DNA of 64,000 nt from Ottelia alismoides (GCA_037367405.1 JAZKJV010000301.1:372001-436000), one strand, 5' to 3'. Positions 47,774 through 59,900 are shown, numbered from the stretch's first letter. Notes: a model not told the origin generated them from the sequence alone. A program made the numbers and translations.

Positions 47774-48313
47774 TACTATTCTATAGTCCAAATCGAGCTT
47801 TTGTTGAGTTGTGGTGGTGTTCAGAAAACGATTTTATGGACCAACACTAAGAAGCTCGGATTATTTATTAGCAGGATAAAGGACCACCTGGGTTGAAACC
47901 TGTAGCTTTGTTGATGATAAGAATCTATAAGGTCCTCAAATGAAATTAATGAAGAGTTAACATGTGCCATTTATGTTCATTGTGAAGAAGTAATAAATAT
48001 TTGCTAGATATAAGATATTGATAAAAATACGATATGACAATTAGAATGTAAGATGTCTAGGATCTCGAATTACATGCGATGACATATGATTTAATCAAGT
48101 ATTTCAAATCTCTCGACAGTTAAATAGCATTGTCTATGATAATCATGAATATCATCTCGTGGGTCAGGTTTTCACCATGATTAAGTAGATGGGGTTAGGA
48201 GCTTCGAAGGATTTGGCATGCACCCTTAGGGTCTTAGGTAGAAGCCTAGATGGTCGCGACCCCCATCCACTACTATGTAGCTGTGATGGTTGGAGGACAT
48301 GTTGCTTGACACA
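47774..48313. other. Flank of the large LTR element
   Basis: About 540 bp between the Helitron and the large LTR element. Together with 59944-60670 it formed one sequence before that insertion. No gene recognised. Confidence 0.4.
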
Positions 48314-49173
48314 TGATGAATCTCGGATTCATCACTCTAAATCTCATTTATTAAGCTTAAGTCCCTAAAAATCAACTGCATTTCTGCATTTATTTCGCAT
48401 AATTAGCATCCAGGCATGATTTCATAAGAATTGCATTTTAGCGTTAAATTCTGCATATTTTAAGAAGCCAAAAATCCAAGCCCAAATTGACCTGTAAATA
48501 GCCTAACTTCCCCTATTTCTAACTCCTTCATGCTAACTCCGAATAACCCAAAACCACTTCCATTGTGTACATATCACTCACAAGAATAAATAAAAAATAC
48601 AAAAAAATCACTAACTCAAATAAGTGGACCAAAAACCCAAACCCTAGTTTCAGGATTTTCGGACTAAAAGCCACATATCTTACCCATCCAGTGTCCGATT
48701 TGATCCTACTCACTTTTGAACTAATGCACATTCAATTATCTTCAAAACAAGACCAAGTTCAAGTGAATCGGAGCTCGTATGTGAAAGTTGGGTTTTGGGC
48801 TTCTTTTGTACATTGTATTTTCGCGGTTTTGACCTTGTATTTTATGTATATATTTTCTTTATTAATAAAAATCCAAAAAAATTAGATTAATGTGTCTTTT
48901 ATTTATCTTTGAGTTTTCCCTATTTTTCTGGATTTTTATCTTGTTTAAAAAATGACAAAAAAATTAGAAAACCCAAAAATCAAGGTATTCTATGTACATG
49001 GGATACCCCAAAAATTCACTTTTTACATTTGACCGAATTTGGCTTTGATGTCTTCATGAAAGTTGTAGATCTCTTCGAGACGAGCATTTTTCGTGAAGAA
49101 ACTTTTTCGATCCGAGATCATTTGCTATTTTTTATCTATTTTACAAGAGGTTTTATTTTCGATTTATCTGGTG

Positions 49174-49580
49174 CTGACACGTGGCAGCCCCAGAGGCCGC
49201 CACGTGTCAGTGGTTTTTGGGCTTTTTAAATCTTCGTTTTTATTAAAAAAAATAAAAAATTAAAAATTAAAAATTAAAAAAAAATTAAATTAAAAACGAC
49301 GCACGTGCAGCGCACGTGCCGCCCCGCACGCACACTGCACGTGCGCCCAGCGCCCTCTCCCTAGGCTCCCGCCACGTGGCCAGGCACCCGTCGTCCTCCT
49401 CTCTTCATCTCCCCCAATCCCAGCGCCGACCACCTCCGAAACCGCCGCCTCCGCATCAGCCGGCCCTCCTCCGTTATCTCCGTAACCTCCACCCCCGATT
49501 TCTCAGGCGCCGCCATCCAAACTCCCTCCGCGTCGCACGCAGCCACCCACTTTATTCTCGCCGAACCCCCCCTATATACA
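49174..49580 (+). promoter_or_regulatory. LTR promoter: G-box palindromes upstream of a TATA box
   Basis: CTGACACGTGGC (49174-49185) and GCCACGTGTCAG (49199-49210) are perfect inverted repeats with CACGTG cores. More CACGTG copies follow in GCACGTGCAGCGCACGTGCC, TGCACGTGCG and GCCACGTGGC before the TATA box at 49573. CACGTG is the G-box bound by plant bZIP and bHLH factors. The 3' LTR carries the same array. Confidence 0.65.
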
Positions 49581-50112
49581 CTCCATCGCCGAGCCCCTGA
49601 AGATCCATCCGCCGATACAACAGCTGTGCGGGGAGGCGACGGTGACAGCATCGTCTCCACCGGCCGGCGAGATCCGAGCATCTAAGGCTCGTTACAGCGC
49701 TGCCTCCGCGCGTGCCTCGCTCCGGCTTTCATCGCCGTTGAGCCACCACTTCTTCGACCATCTCCGCCGACTTCGCCCTTCATCCACTCCGCGCTTCACC
49801 GACCACCATCGACGTCCTGCATCGAGCTTCATATTCATCTCCGCCTTGCTCCGCTTCCGGCGTAGAGCCTCGACGACATCTCCGCCACTACCTCATCGAC
49901 AACCACGCCCAGCGACATCGACAACTGCTCCGCCTCCAACTTCATCATCTCCGACCGCTTCCTCCATCTCCAGGAGCTACGCCACCGGCCACCTTCTTCA
50001 CCGACCACCGGCTTCATCAACAACCTCCATCATCACCAACGCATACGCCAGACCTCCGCCTCGCCGTAGCCGGCCTTCATCTCCACCGCGCGCCGGGGCT
50101 CAGTCCCGAGAC

Positions 50113-50290
50113 CCCTCGCGCACGTGCGAGGCACGTGCGTCCGAGGGGGACTTCAGCCTCCGTCAGCTCCCAGGGTCACGTGTACAACACGTGACCCGTT
50201 GGGAAATTTACAAAAGGACCCCCTGGAACTCCATATATTTGTGCCGCAATCCAAGACCAGAGGTCACGTACTTCTCACGTGACCCTCTGG
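50113..50290 (+). promoter_or_regulatory. Second cluster of CACGTG repeats in the LTR
   Basis: GCGCACGTGCGAGGCACGTGCG, then a palindrome at 50173-50197 with 11-bp perfect arms (GGGTCACGTGT / ACACGTGACCC), then GGTCACGTACTTCTCACGTGACC. It is downstream of the predicted TATA box, so it may act in RNA folding or as an internal enhancer. Duplicated in the 3' LTR. Confidence 0.5.
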
Positions 50291-51316
50291 ACATTTTGCT
50301 GAAGATACCCCCCCCAGTTAGGTAATAAATTTTAGGTCCCCCACTGCATCTTTTATAATTATTTAATTTATTGCTGTTTGCATTCATACCCTTGTGTTCC
50401 CCCTCTGTCATGAACCTTCTCTTTCCATTATTTTATTTATTTAAAAATAGCATGATGTTCGTTGATTGATTCTCTACATTTTGACCTGTTGTGGGTAATT
50501 TTATGATTGATGGTTAATTAGTAAATAATTGTTTTGTGGAAATTTACATAGTTTGCCCATTTCTTGCTCCAAAATTCATAGTTGATTAATCGTTGCTTTA
50601 AAAATTCCCCCAAAATCACATATTGTAGAGATTAAGTTGCTGGACATTGTGCCCAAAAATCATTGCATTTGCATGCACAATTTGCTCTATAAAAATCATT
50701 TTGCATATTTCACTGTTTGATTTGTAATAGGTATTAAACCCCACATTTTCAAGATTTAGGATTTTTCTGGGATCTATCACCTAGTGATAGATTTTAGATA
50801 ATTTTATTCCTCGAAAATAAGTAGGTTTAATATTTATTATAATTAAATATTGAAAATCATTCTGTCTGCATTGAAAAATTCATAAAAAATTCATATTGCA
50901 TCTAAAAATCCTAAAAAAATTACAGTGCACTCATTTCATCGTCATTTACATTGTGGCCAAGTTTCGTATTTTTCGGACATCGTTTGATTGAAATTTACCT
51001 TTTAGTCCCTAAAATAAGGCTAAATTTGCATATTGCACCCTATATTGCATTGAAAATTCCAAAAAAAAGACCGCCTTGAAAACCGAACTCAAAATTGAAT
51101 AGACATTAATCTAAGTTGTTCCTTTGCCTCCTTGTGATCGACCTTGGGACTTGCCCAAGTAAAATAAACATAAAAACCACTTGATTGAAATTGAATAAAA
51201 TTTGTGGTTATTTTCTTGACTGTTCTCGAAAGCCGCCTACAACGAACGACATATTTGTTTTCACGCACGAACGATAAAAACGATTTCTTATCGCGGCTTT
51301 TTGCGGGCTCGTCAGA

Positions 51317-51334
51317 TGGCGCCGTTGCCGGGGA
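51317..51334 (+). promoter_or_regulatory. Primer-binding site for tRNA-Asp
   Basis: TGGCGCCGTTGCCGGGGA lies two bases after the 5' LTR. It is complementary to the plant tRNA-Asp 3' end (..CCCCGGCAACGGCGCCA) over 17 bases. Confidence 0.93.
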
Positions 51335-52579
51335 GGCAAACGGCTTAGTTTTTTGTTTTGAAAATTTTTGTTCGGTTTTCCGAATTCGGGTAGTCTGACC
51401 CCCGAATTTTCCACTGTAAATCCCATTTATTTCTTGTATTTATTTTTCAGCATTTATTTTATTATTTTCTGAGTCACTCTCTTACATTCTCTCTCTTATT
51501 TTTTCTTGCGAGGTACCCGGCGCACGTGGAGCGGTTTCTCAAGGAACCGACGCATCTTCATCGACAACCGAAGAAGCCGCAATTAATTTAAGATCGAGTT
51601 GAGTCGTGAGAGAGCGTAGAGTCTAGGTTTTTAATTTCCGCAAATTTCCATTCCTGCTCATTTACAGCGGTGTCCGTTTGGACTCTCGCGCATGTAAAAA
51701 AAGACCTTGAACTTTTTCTGTGGTGTGTCGTGGCCTGTTTCACTCTCCGGTGAGGGTGGGGCCCGACTTGAGTGGCGATTAGGATGGACTTGCACATACG
51801 GCTCTTAGAGCATTTTTATCTTTGCTTGTGCTCGTAGGATCTTAAGCCACACTGCACATTAACTGAGACGCACCTTAGATCGTTCAACTTAGCCAAAAAT
51901 TTAACTCAATTCTTCCCGCTAATAGAACTTTCTGCTTAGGTGCGAGGAGATTGCGAGGAGGCACTGTAAGTCTTCTATTTTCATCGGCTTGCACGCATTT
52001 AGTGTAATTTTTAAAATTCTGTATTGCATCCCACATGGAGATTGCGAGGAGGCACTGTAAGTCTTCTAACTGAGCATTCATCATAGTTTTCCGCGTGCAT
52101 CGGCTTTTCCCGTCTTCCTCCCCCTTGTTTTATCACATAAATCTAAAGGAAATTGGGACTGGACGGTAGACGTGTATTTGTGTTCATCTAAAGCCTACAG
52201 TGATCGCCTTAATAAAACTGGGACTGCTAAATATAGCCGATCAAAATAATCCATAAAATCAAGAATCGTTGCGGGAGAGCAACCCCGATCTTGTGTGTTT
52301 CTATTTTTCTGAGTAAGCGAGAGACGACACTTAAGGCTAGAGCCCAAATCCTAAATCTCAGCTCACTAAATTTTTGCCAAGATTGATTTATCACCAACTA
52401 AAATTGAAAAGATAATAGCCGAACTCTTACGGCTTCATTGTGTGCGTTGGTGAACCCAGGGTTTGAATTGTGTTTGCATTGGTGTGCGTGAACCGATTTC
52501 AAGATCAATAGCCGCACATTTGATTTCTCTTGACTATCCCGTGCAATCATCTCTCTCCTTTCTTGATTCAAAATTCACC
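51335..52579 (+). other. Long untranslated leader of the large element
   Basis: 1.25 kb between primer site and start codon. A 32-bp segment (GGAGATTGCGAGGAGGCACT and onward) is repeated exactly at 51946-51977 and 52037-52068. No supported frame. The packaging signal would be expected here, but none can be identified by eye. Confidence 0.6.
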
Positions 52580-55267
52580 ATGGAATTCTTGTCCAATAAT
52601 TCTTGCAGACCTAACCCCTCATTCCTCTCCGCTCTTTCAAAAATAGCCGAACGTTTATCCGAGAATCCATCAGAGATATACTATGAAAACGAATTCGTAT
52701 CGGTTAGACCCAAAACACCTCCCCCTCAACCACCAATAAATCCATCTCCTTCTGCTAATCTGACCTATTTCATGAATGACAATCCTTTGTATTCAGAGCA
52801 GATAGACCAAGAAATGATTGAGGGCTCTACTTCTTCATTTAATCCTCTTTACATTGATCATACAATTCATCCTTCATATTCGGTAAATGTCAATCCATCC
52901 TTCATGGGAGAAGATAACCACATGATCGAATTGAACACTTCTTCACCTCTTCCATCAATCTCGAACACCAAAGAAAAATCATTACCTTGGATTGAACATA
53001 ATAATCCTCTCTTCACTCATACAGAGGATTGGGCCGACCACAAAAGATCACAACTCTCCTTGGACCAACTCCACTTACCTAGACCATATGAGCAGCCACC
53101 TTCCATGATTATTGAGGAGATACTTTCAGAAAATAATGATCGTACATCGGATATTTACAGAGATCCCTCTCCTAGTACATATAGAAAAATGGAAGAGGAC
53201 ATTGAATTACAAAAACATACCCCAACTGCTCCCATATTTGGCCAAGAAGAGATTTCGGAGAATATTTTGAGGATGAATAAGAAATTTGATTTAATGGAGG
53301 ATAAATTTCAAGAACTTGCCGATCGATTAATCTCTGGTAGCTCGGCTATAAAAATGGATGAGGAAATGATTGGATCTGAAATTGAAAATTTTGAGGATGT
53401 TCAGGGACCTATGGACAATTTTGACCCTCAGAGCCCATCTGAAGAACACCCCACACTCCCACACCACCCAGAAAATACCAAAAAAATAGAAATATTTGAA
53501 AACCACAAAAAAATTGAAAATTTAGAAAATTTCATAAAAATTGAAACTGAAGACGATCTGAGGAATTTGGATCCAACTGTACGGGAAGCATTAGGAAAGA
53601 AATTGATTTTTGAACTTCCCTTTCTACAGGCCATTGAACACTTCCCCGATCTTAAAGGATTTGTATTGGACAAATTAACGATGAAGAAATCGGGCAGGAT
53701 TCAGACAAAAACCGAGAGACATATATTGTCAATGGCCTCCTCCTTGGTGTTGAGGAGAAAAACTAAGAGCCGCATAGTGAAGCGGTTGCCCAGATTTGAA
53801 TGTGAACTCAAAGACATAATTTTCACCCATTCTCGGATTGATGACGATTCACCAATTAATATCCTCCCGACCTCTGTATTCCATGAACTCAACCTCGGAC
53901 CGATTCGAAAGATACGAGAGATCATTCAATTGGCGGACCGATCGATAAAACGGCCGAGAGGAACCATTTCTGTCATCATGAAATTCCAAGGTGCTCCGCT
54001 CATAGTTGAATTCACAATCATTGATATTGAGCATCAAGGAGAATTCACCCAGTCTCCAATCATCCTCGGAAAGCCATTCTTGGCATTGGCCAAGGCGAGT
54101 ATTGATTGTGAGACTCGGGAAATCAATTTCACAGCATTGGAAGCACTTAGATCTGACCATGTCTTTGAGGAACCACGATCTTCTGAGGCAACCCACGAAG
54201 TCCCCGACAACCGTAACCATGAAGCGGTAGAAGAGCCCTACCCCGCAGCCACACCTGAGATAGCGGTTGTTGATGAGACTATTGGTTTAGAAAATCTCCC
54301 CCCTGCTCCATTCCCAGCCGCTCTCACCAGGGAGAATCATGTATATGAATCATATGATCCGGAGACCTATGCATGGGCACACCCTGGGTCGACCTACTCT
54401 GACTACGTAGATTACATCAACTCGACACAGGAATGCGCCAACATCAAATCAACGGAGAAAGAACATGCAGAGACTCTCCCCAATCTTCAAATCCCCGAGG
54501 ATCTCAAAATAGACAAATCTTTCTACTACGATCCTGAGACATATGCATGGTCACACCCTGGAGCAACATTCTCTGAATATCTTGACCAAATCATCCCAAA
54601 TCGAGAGGGCTCAAACATTCGGGAGACTAAGAGCAAGCACACAGACCGAGCACCAACCAAGGAAAATTCAAATGGCTATTCATCCGGATACTCAAGTGAA
54701 CCGACACCTTCACGACGAAATAAAAAGAGAGTCACCTTTGACCTTCCGGAAGAGGTATCATCTGATGGTCCCTCATCAGGTCCGGAAAAGGTAGTCTACA
54801 TGAGTGAAGTCTGTTCGGCAGCCCTAAAGCCATATCTTCGTAAGGATCCAAAATTCAATCCTCGTTGGACAACTCCCGTTCCTAACTACTACTCATCCAA
54901 AGCTGATGCTCCTGCCCTCTTCAAGTACACTGGAATTCTTTCGTATGAGCTGACTGAGACCGGTGCTTCTGAGCTATCATCTGAGGACAAATTGATCGAT
55001 CCCAAGAAGGAACGAATTCTGAGGAAACAATTAAAGAAACAAAGAGATACGCAGACTTGGAGTATGTCCACTTTCAAATACTACTCCTCTGAAGATAACT
55101 CTGATGATGGATATCTTTCATCTGACTCAAACTCTTCATCTATTATCCATCATGATTTTTCTGAGGATGACACTGATTGTAGTTGGGAATCATATGCTCC
55201 ATCTTCACCTCATCATTATGATCTCCCACCGCAGGCTCACAAGAAGATCAGCCGAAAACCGCCTTAA
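52580..55267 (+). CDS. Retropepsin-like protein of the large non-autonomous element (895 aa)
   Basis: Single uninterrupted frame. Start chosen at 52580 because CACCATGG is a strong plant context; the 39 codons upstream are open but lack an ATG. Residues about 400-520 resemble the Athila/Tat retropepsin: INILPTSVFHELNLG, IIQLADRSIKRPRG and SPIILGKPFLA match the family's INLMP.SVY..LGLG, LQLADRSIKYPRG and PIILGRPFLA. The usual catalytic D-[LT]-G-A is D421-D-D-S here, so the Asp remains but the Gly is gone. N-terminal part: proline-rich with four NP[LS][YF] motifs. Middle: KKIE/ENLENF coiled-coil-like stretch. C-terminal: two YDPETYAW.HPG.T units 58 residues apart (592 and 650), then an acidic Ser/Asp tail. 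No capsid core, CCHC knuckle, RT or integrase. Function beyond kinship to a retroelement protease is unknown. Confidence 0.85.
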   Translation: MEFLSNNSCRPNPSFLSALSKIAERLSENPSEIYYENEFVSVRPKTPPPQPPINPSPSANLTYFMNDNPLYSEQIDQEMIEGSTSSFNPLYIDHTIHPSYSVNVNPSFMGEDNHMIELNTSSPLPSISNTKEKSLPWIEHNNPLFTHTEDWADHKRSQLSLDQLHLPRPYEQPPSMIIEEILSENNDRTSDIYRDPSPSTYRKMEEDIELQKHTPTAPIFGQEEISENILRMNKKFDLMEDKFQELADRLISGSSAIKMDEEMIGSEIENFEDVQGPMDNFDPQSPSEEHPTLPHHPENTKKIEIFENHKKIENLENFIKIETEDDLRNLDPTVREALGKKLIFELPFLQAIEHFPDLKGFVLDKLTMKKSGRIQTKTERHILSMASSLVLRRKTKSRIVKRLPRFECELKDIIFTHSRIDDDSPINILPTSVFHELNLGPIRKIREIIQLADRSIKRPRGTISVIMKFQGAPLIVEFTIIDIEHQGEFTQSPIILGKPFLALAKASIDCETREINFTALEALRSDHVFEEPRSSEATHEVPDNRNHEAVEEPYPAATPEIAVVDETIGLENLPPAPFPAALTRENHVYESYDPETYAWAHPGSTYSDYVDYINSTQECANIKSTEKEHAETLPNLQIPEDLKIDKSFYYDPETYAWSHPGATFSEYLDQIIPNREGSNIRETKSKHTDRAPTKENSNGYSSGYSSEPTPSRRNKKRVTFDLPEEVSSDGPSSGPEKVVYMSEVCSAALKPYLRKDPKFNPRWTTPVPNYYSSKADAPALFKYTGILSYELTETGASELSSEDKLIDPKKERILRKQLKKQRDTQTWSMSTFKYYSSEDNSDDGYLSSDSNSSSIIHHDFSEDDTDCSWESYAPSSPHHYDLPPQAHKKISRKPP

Positions 55268-56940
55268 TCATTCGGCTACCCACCCTCCCTCCCGACCACA
55301 TCGGTCTCCTTGTACAGCTTCTTCCTCTACTTAGGCCAAGGCCTAAGTATAGGGGGGACCGATGCCATCTGTTTATACCATCCTTCTCATCCTCCCAACC
55401 ACTCCATTTCCACCCTTCTTCCATACTTAGGTTGTCCAGAGCCTAAGTATAGGGGGAGCCGACATCCACCTGTATATACTCTCCTCACTCACTCTTTTCC
55501 GCTCTACTTCCTAACCCATTGTATATAAATTTTCCACTCCCTTACGCTTAGCACGAGCTATGTCTTCATTACGCTTTTTGTGCTCTGAGGACACAGCACT
55601 CGCTAAGTATAGGGGGGTCTGTATATATACTTTGTATATATTTTACCCATATCTCGTACTTTCGCGTAAGTCTATATGTATTTACGGGGTGGGTACTAAC
55701 TTCAAAAAAAAAAAAGAGAGAGTTTTGCTACTAACACTGACTTGCCCAAAATTTTTGAAAAAAAAAGAGAAAGAAAGAAAAAGGCTTCTGATCCCATTTT
55801 CTGCATAAAAAAAAATCCCTTGCATAAAATGTCAAAAAAAAATTTTGCATTGCACACACCTGCACTTCATCCAACTTTACATGCTTTTGCATCTGTGAAA
55901 AGTCATTGGGTTCTGAACCAAGTTATGAGCCGAAACCGAGAGTGGTCTGGACTTGCCCTTAATCCACCTAATTTTCAGAGGAACTTCACCGAGAAATAGG
56001 ATTTTAAGAGCTTCAGGTCTTTGACTTAATTCCTTAAGTTCCGCATGACAATGTGCAGCGTTTGACTCTTAGTGTCTAACCTGGTCTCTTCATTCTGGGT
56101 ACAACTCTGGAATAGGGAATTAATTTGTACTCTCGCACTATGCACTTAGCTCAACCCAGACGGGATGTTGGAAGATTATGTGAGTTTCTTTTCTGGTAGC
56201 GTGGAAATCTAAAGACCGGAGTACGGGTTGAAATAAAGCTTCGGAAAAGGGATGGACGGCTGGGCACAATTTTTTCTAAGACCCCAAAAAATGTACGGAA
56301 TAAAAAGATGCTATATCCGTAGGGGCAAAACAAGATCCAAGCAGAACCACCAAAAATTCCAAATACAAAGAAGCATTCTACCAAATAACAATTCGACCAA
56401 AAAGGTCCAAGCTTCAAGAAACCTGCAGATCTTGGTGGAGACTTGGCTACACTGGCCATCTTCACAAGGAGAGGTGACTACACTGGCCACCCCCTCCAGT
56501 TCTTTTCTCTTTCTTCTAGCTTCTCCCCCATTTCGATTGTGAACACAGCACGACAGACCTTAGAAGGAAATACCTGACTCCCCGAGGACGAGTTACTGGA
56601 GAGGAGAGGAGCATGGTAGTCCGGCATTCTGGATGGGAAGAGCTAAAACCCTTCACACACACGAGTCGGTTATTCAATGTTCATAGGGTATACTTTGGGA
56701 AGAGGATCGATCTAAGATGACTTCTGAGCCGAAACTATAACAATGATGTGTAGAACTTGAGGGCTGTTGATTTTAAAATTCTAAGTCTCACAGAAGTTCC
56801 GCCACACTATTAATCCAAAGGTCGAGTTTAGTTTCATTCTCACCTTCATCTCATGGTCTTGGTATGGAACCCAGTCTCATTTCACTTCATGGCATTTCTT
56901 TTTGATGCTCAGGGACGAGCATGGTTTAAGTATAGGGGGA
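55268..56940 (+). other. 3' untranslated region of the large element with polypurine-tract repeats
   Basis: 1.67 kb without a supported gene. Holds four copies of TAAGTATAGGGGG(G/A): 55344-55357, 55444-55457, 55604-55617 and 56927-56940. The last touches the 3' LTR and is the functional tract. The first two follow inverted partners (TACTTAGGCC-AA-GGCCTAAGTA at 55328-55349; ATACTTAGG / CCTAAGTAT at 55423-55450). Confidence 0.8.
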
Positions 56941-59900
56941 TGATGAATCTCGGATTCATCACTCTAAATCTCATTTATTAAGCTTAAGTCCCTAAAAATC
57001 AACTGCATTTCTGCATTTATTTCGCATAATTAGCATTCAGGCATGATTTCATAAGAATTGCATTTTAGCGTTAAATTCTGCATATTTTAAGAAGCCAAAA
57101 ATCCAAGCCCAAATTGACCTGTAAATAGCCTAACTTCCCCTATTTCTAACTCCTTCATGCTAACTCCGAATAACCCAAAACCACTTCCATTGTGTACATA
57201 TCACTCACAAGAATAAATAAAAAATACAAAAAAATCACTAACTCAAATAAGTGGACCAAAAACCCAAACCCTAGTTTCAGGATTTTCGGACTAAAAGCCA
57301 CATATCTTACCCATCCAGTGTCCGATTTGATCCTACTCACTTTTGAACTAATGCACATTCAATTATCTTCAAAACAAGACCAAGTTCAAGTGAATCGGAG
57401 CTCGTATGTGAAAGTTGGGTTTTGGGCCTCTTTTGTACATTGTATTTTCGCGGTTTTGACCTTGTATTTTATGTATATATTTTCTTTATTAATAAAAATC
57501 CAAAAAAATTAGATTAATGTGTCTTTTATTTATCTTTGAGTTTTCCCTATTTTTCTGGATTTTTATCTTGTTTAAAAAATGACAAAAAAATTAGAAAACC
57601 CAAAAATCAAGGTATTCTATGTACATGGGATACCCCAAAAATTCACTTTTTACATTTGACCGAATTTGGCTTCGATGTCTTCATGAAAGTTGTAGATCTC
57701 TTCGAGACGAGCATTTTTCGTGAAGAAACTTTTTCGATCCGAGATCATTTGCTATTTTTTATCTATTTTACAAGAGGTTTTGTTTTCGATTTATCTGGTG
57801 CTGACACGTGGCAGCCCTAGAGGCCGCCACGTGTCAGTGGTTTTTGGGCTTTTTAAATCTTCGTTTTTATTAAAAAAATAATAAATAAAAAATAAAAAAT
57901 TAAAAAAAAAAATAAATTAAAAACGACGCACGTGCAGCGCACGTGCCGCCCCGCACGCACACTGCACGTGCGCCCAGCGCCCTCTCCCTAGGCTCCCGCC
58001 ACGTGGCCAGGCACCCGTCGTCCTCCTCTCTTCATCTCCCCCAATCCCAGCGCCGACCACCTCCGAAACCGCCGCCTCCGCATCAGCCGGCCCTCCTCCG
58101 TTATCTCCGTAACCTCCGCCCCCGATTTCTCGGGCGCCGCCATCCAAACTCCCTCCGCGTCGCACGCAGCCACCCACTTTATTCTCGCCGAACCCCCCCT
58201 ATATACACTCCATCGCCGAGCCCCTGAAGATCCATCCGCCGATACAACAGCTGTGCGGGGAGGCGACGGTGACAGCATCGTCTCCACCGGCCGGCGAGAT
58301 CCGAGCATCTAAGGCTCGTTACAGCGCTGCCTCCGCGCGTGCCTCGCTCCGGCTTTCATCGCCGTTGAGCCACCACTTCTTCGACCATCTCCGCCGACTT
58401 CGCCCTTCATCCACTCCGCGCTTCACCGACCACCATCGACGTCCTGCATCGAGCTTCATATTCATCTCCGCCTTGCTCCGCTTCCGGCGTAGAGCCTCGA
58501 CGACATCTCCGCCACTACCTCATCGACAACCACGCCCAGCGACATCGACAACTGCTCCGCCTCCAACTTCATCATCTCCGACCGCTTCCTCCATCTCCAG
58601 GAGCTACGCCACCGGCCACCTTCTTCACCGACCACCGGCTTCATCAACAACCTCCATCATCACCAACGCATACGCCAGACCTCCGCCTCGCCGTAGCCGG
58701 CCTTCATCTCCACCGCGCGCCGGGGCTCAGTCCCGAGACCCCTCGCGCACGTGCGAGGCACGTGCGTCCGAGGGGGACTTCAGCCTCCGTCAGCTCCCAG
58801 GGTCACGTGTACAACACGTGACCCGTTGGGAAATTTACAAAAGGACCCCCTGGAACTCCATATATTTGTGCCGCAATCCAAGACCAGAGGTCACGTACTT
58901 CTCACGTGACCCTCTGGACATTTTGCTGAAGATACCCCCCCCAGTTAGGTAATAAATTTTAGGTCCCCCACTGCATCTTTTATAATTATTTAATTTATTG
59001 CTGTTTGCATTCATACCCTTGTGTTCCCCCTCTGTCATGAACCTTCTCTTTCCATTATTTTATTTATTTAAAAATAGCATGATGTTCGTTGATTGATTCT
59101 CTACATTTTGACCTGTTGTGGGTAATTTTATGATTGATGGTTAATTAGTAAATAATTGTTTTGTGGAAATTTACATAGTTTGCCCATTTCTTGCTCCAAA
59201 ATTCATAGTTGATTAATCGTTGCTTTAAAAATTCCCCAAAAATCACATATTGTAGAGATTAAGTTGCTGGACATTGTGCCCAAAAATCATTGCATTTGCA
59301 TGCACAATTTGCTCTATAAAAATCATTTTGCATATTTCACTGTTTGATTCTTAATAGGTATTAAACCCCACATTTTCAAGATTTAGGATTTTTCTGGGAT
59401 CTATCACCTAGTGATAGATCTTAGATAATTTTATTCCTCGAAAATAAGTAGGTTTAATATTTATTATAATTAAATATTGAAAATCATTCTGTCTGCATTG
59501 AAAAATTCATAAAAAATTCATATTGCATCTAAAAATCCTAAAAAAATTACAGTGCACTCATTTCATCGTCATTTACATTGTGGCCAAGTTTCGTATTTTT
59601 CGGACATCGTTTGATTGAAATTTACCTTTTAGTCCCTAAAATAAGGCCAAATTTGCATATTGCACCCTATATTGCATTGAAAATTCCAAAAAAAAAAGAC
59701 CGCCTTGAAAACCGAACTCAAAATTGAATAGACATTAATCTAAGTTGTTCCTTTGCCTCCTTGTGATCGACCTTGGGACTTGCCCAAGTAAAATAAACAT
59801 AAAAACCACTTGATTGAAATTGAATAAAATTTGTGGTTATTTTCTTGACTGTTCTCGAAAGCCGCCTACAACGAACGACATATTTGTTTTCACGCACGAA

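Larger units (their letters stand above)
48314..51314 (+). repeat. 5' LTR of the large element
   Basis: 3.0 kb. The first 0.95 kb is AT-rich, then a GC-rich, CpG-rich island (about 49295-50200) with many CACGTG boxes, then AT-rich to the end. CTATATACA at 49572 is the best TATA box and AATAAA lies at 50324. The long frame in the GC-rich part has no ATG and is not taken as a gene. Confidence 0.93.

Noticed and set aside
49642..50325. 227-codon frame in the 5' LTR, repeated in the 3' LTR at 58269-58952
   Set aside because: It starts with GTG, has no internal ATG, is Ser/Pro/Arg-rich as expected for a translated GC-rich region, and its conservation is explained by LTR identity.
52463..52579. 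39 extra codons at the N-terminus of the large retroelement protein
   Set aside because: The first codon is TTG; the first ATG in frame is at 52580 in a good context.
54006..54230. Alternative frames inside the 895-codon gene
   Set aside because: Shadows of the main frame without recognisable domains.
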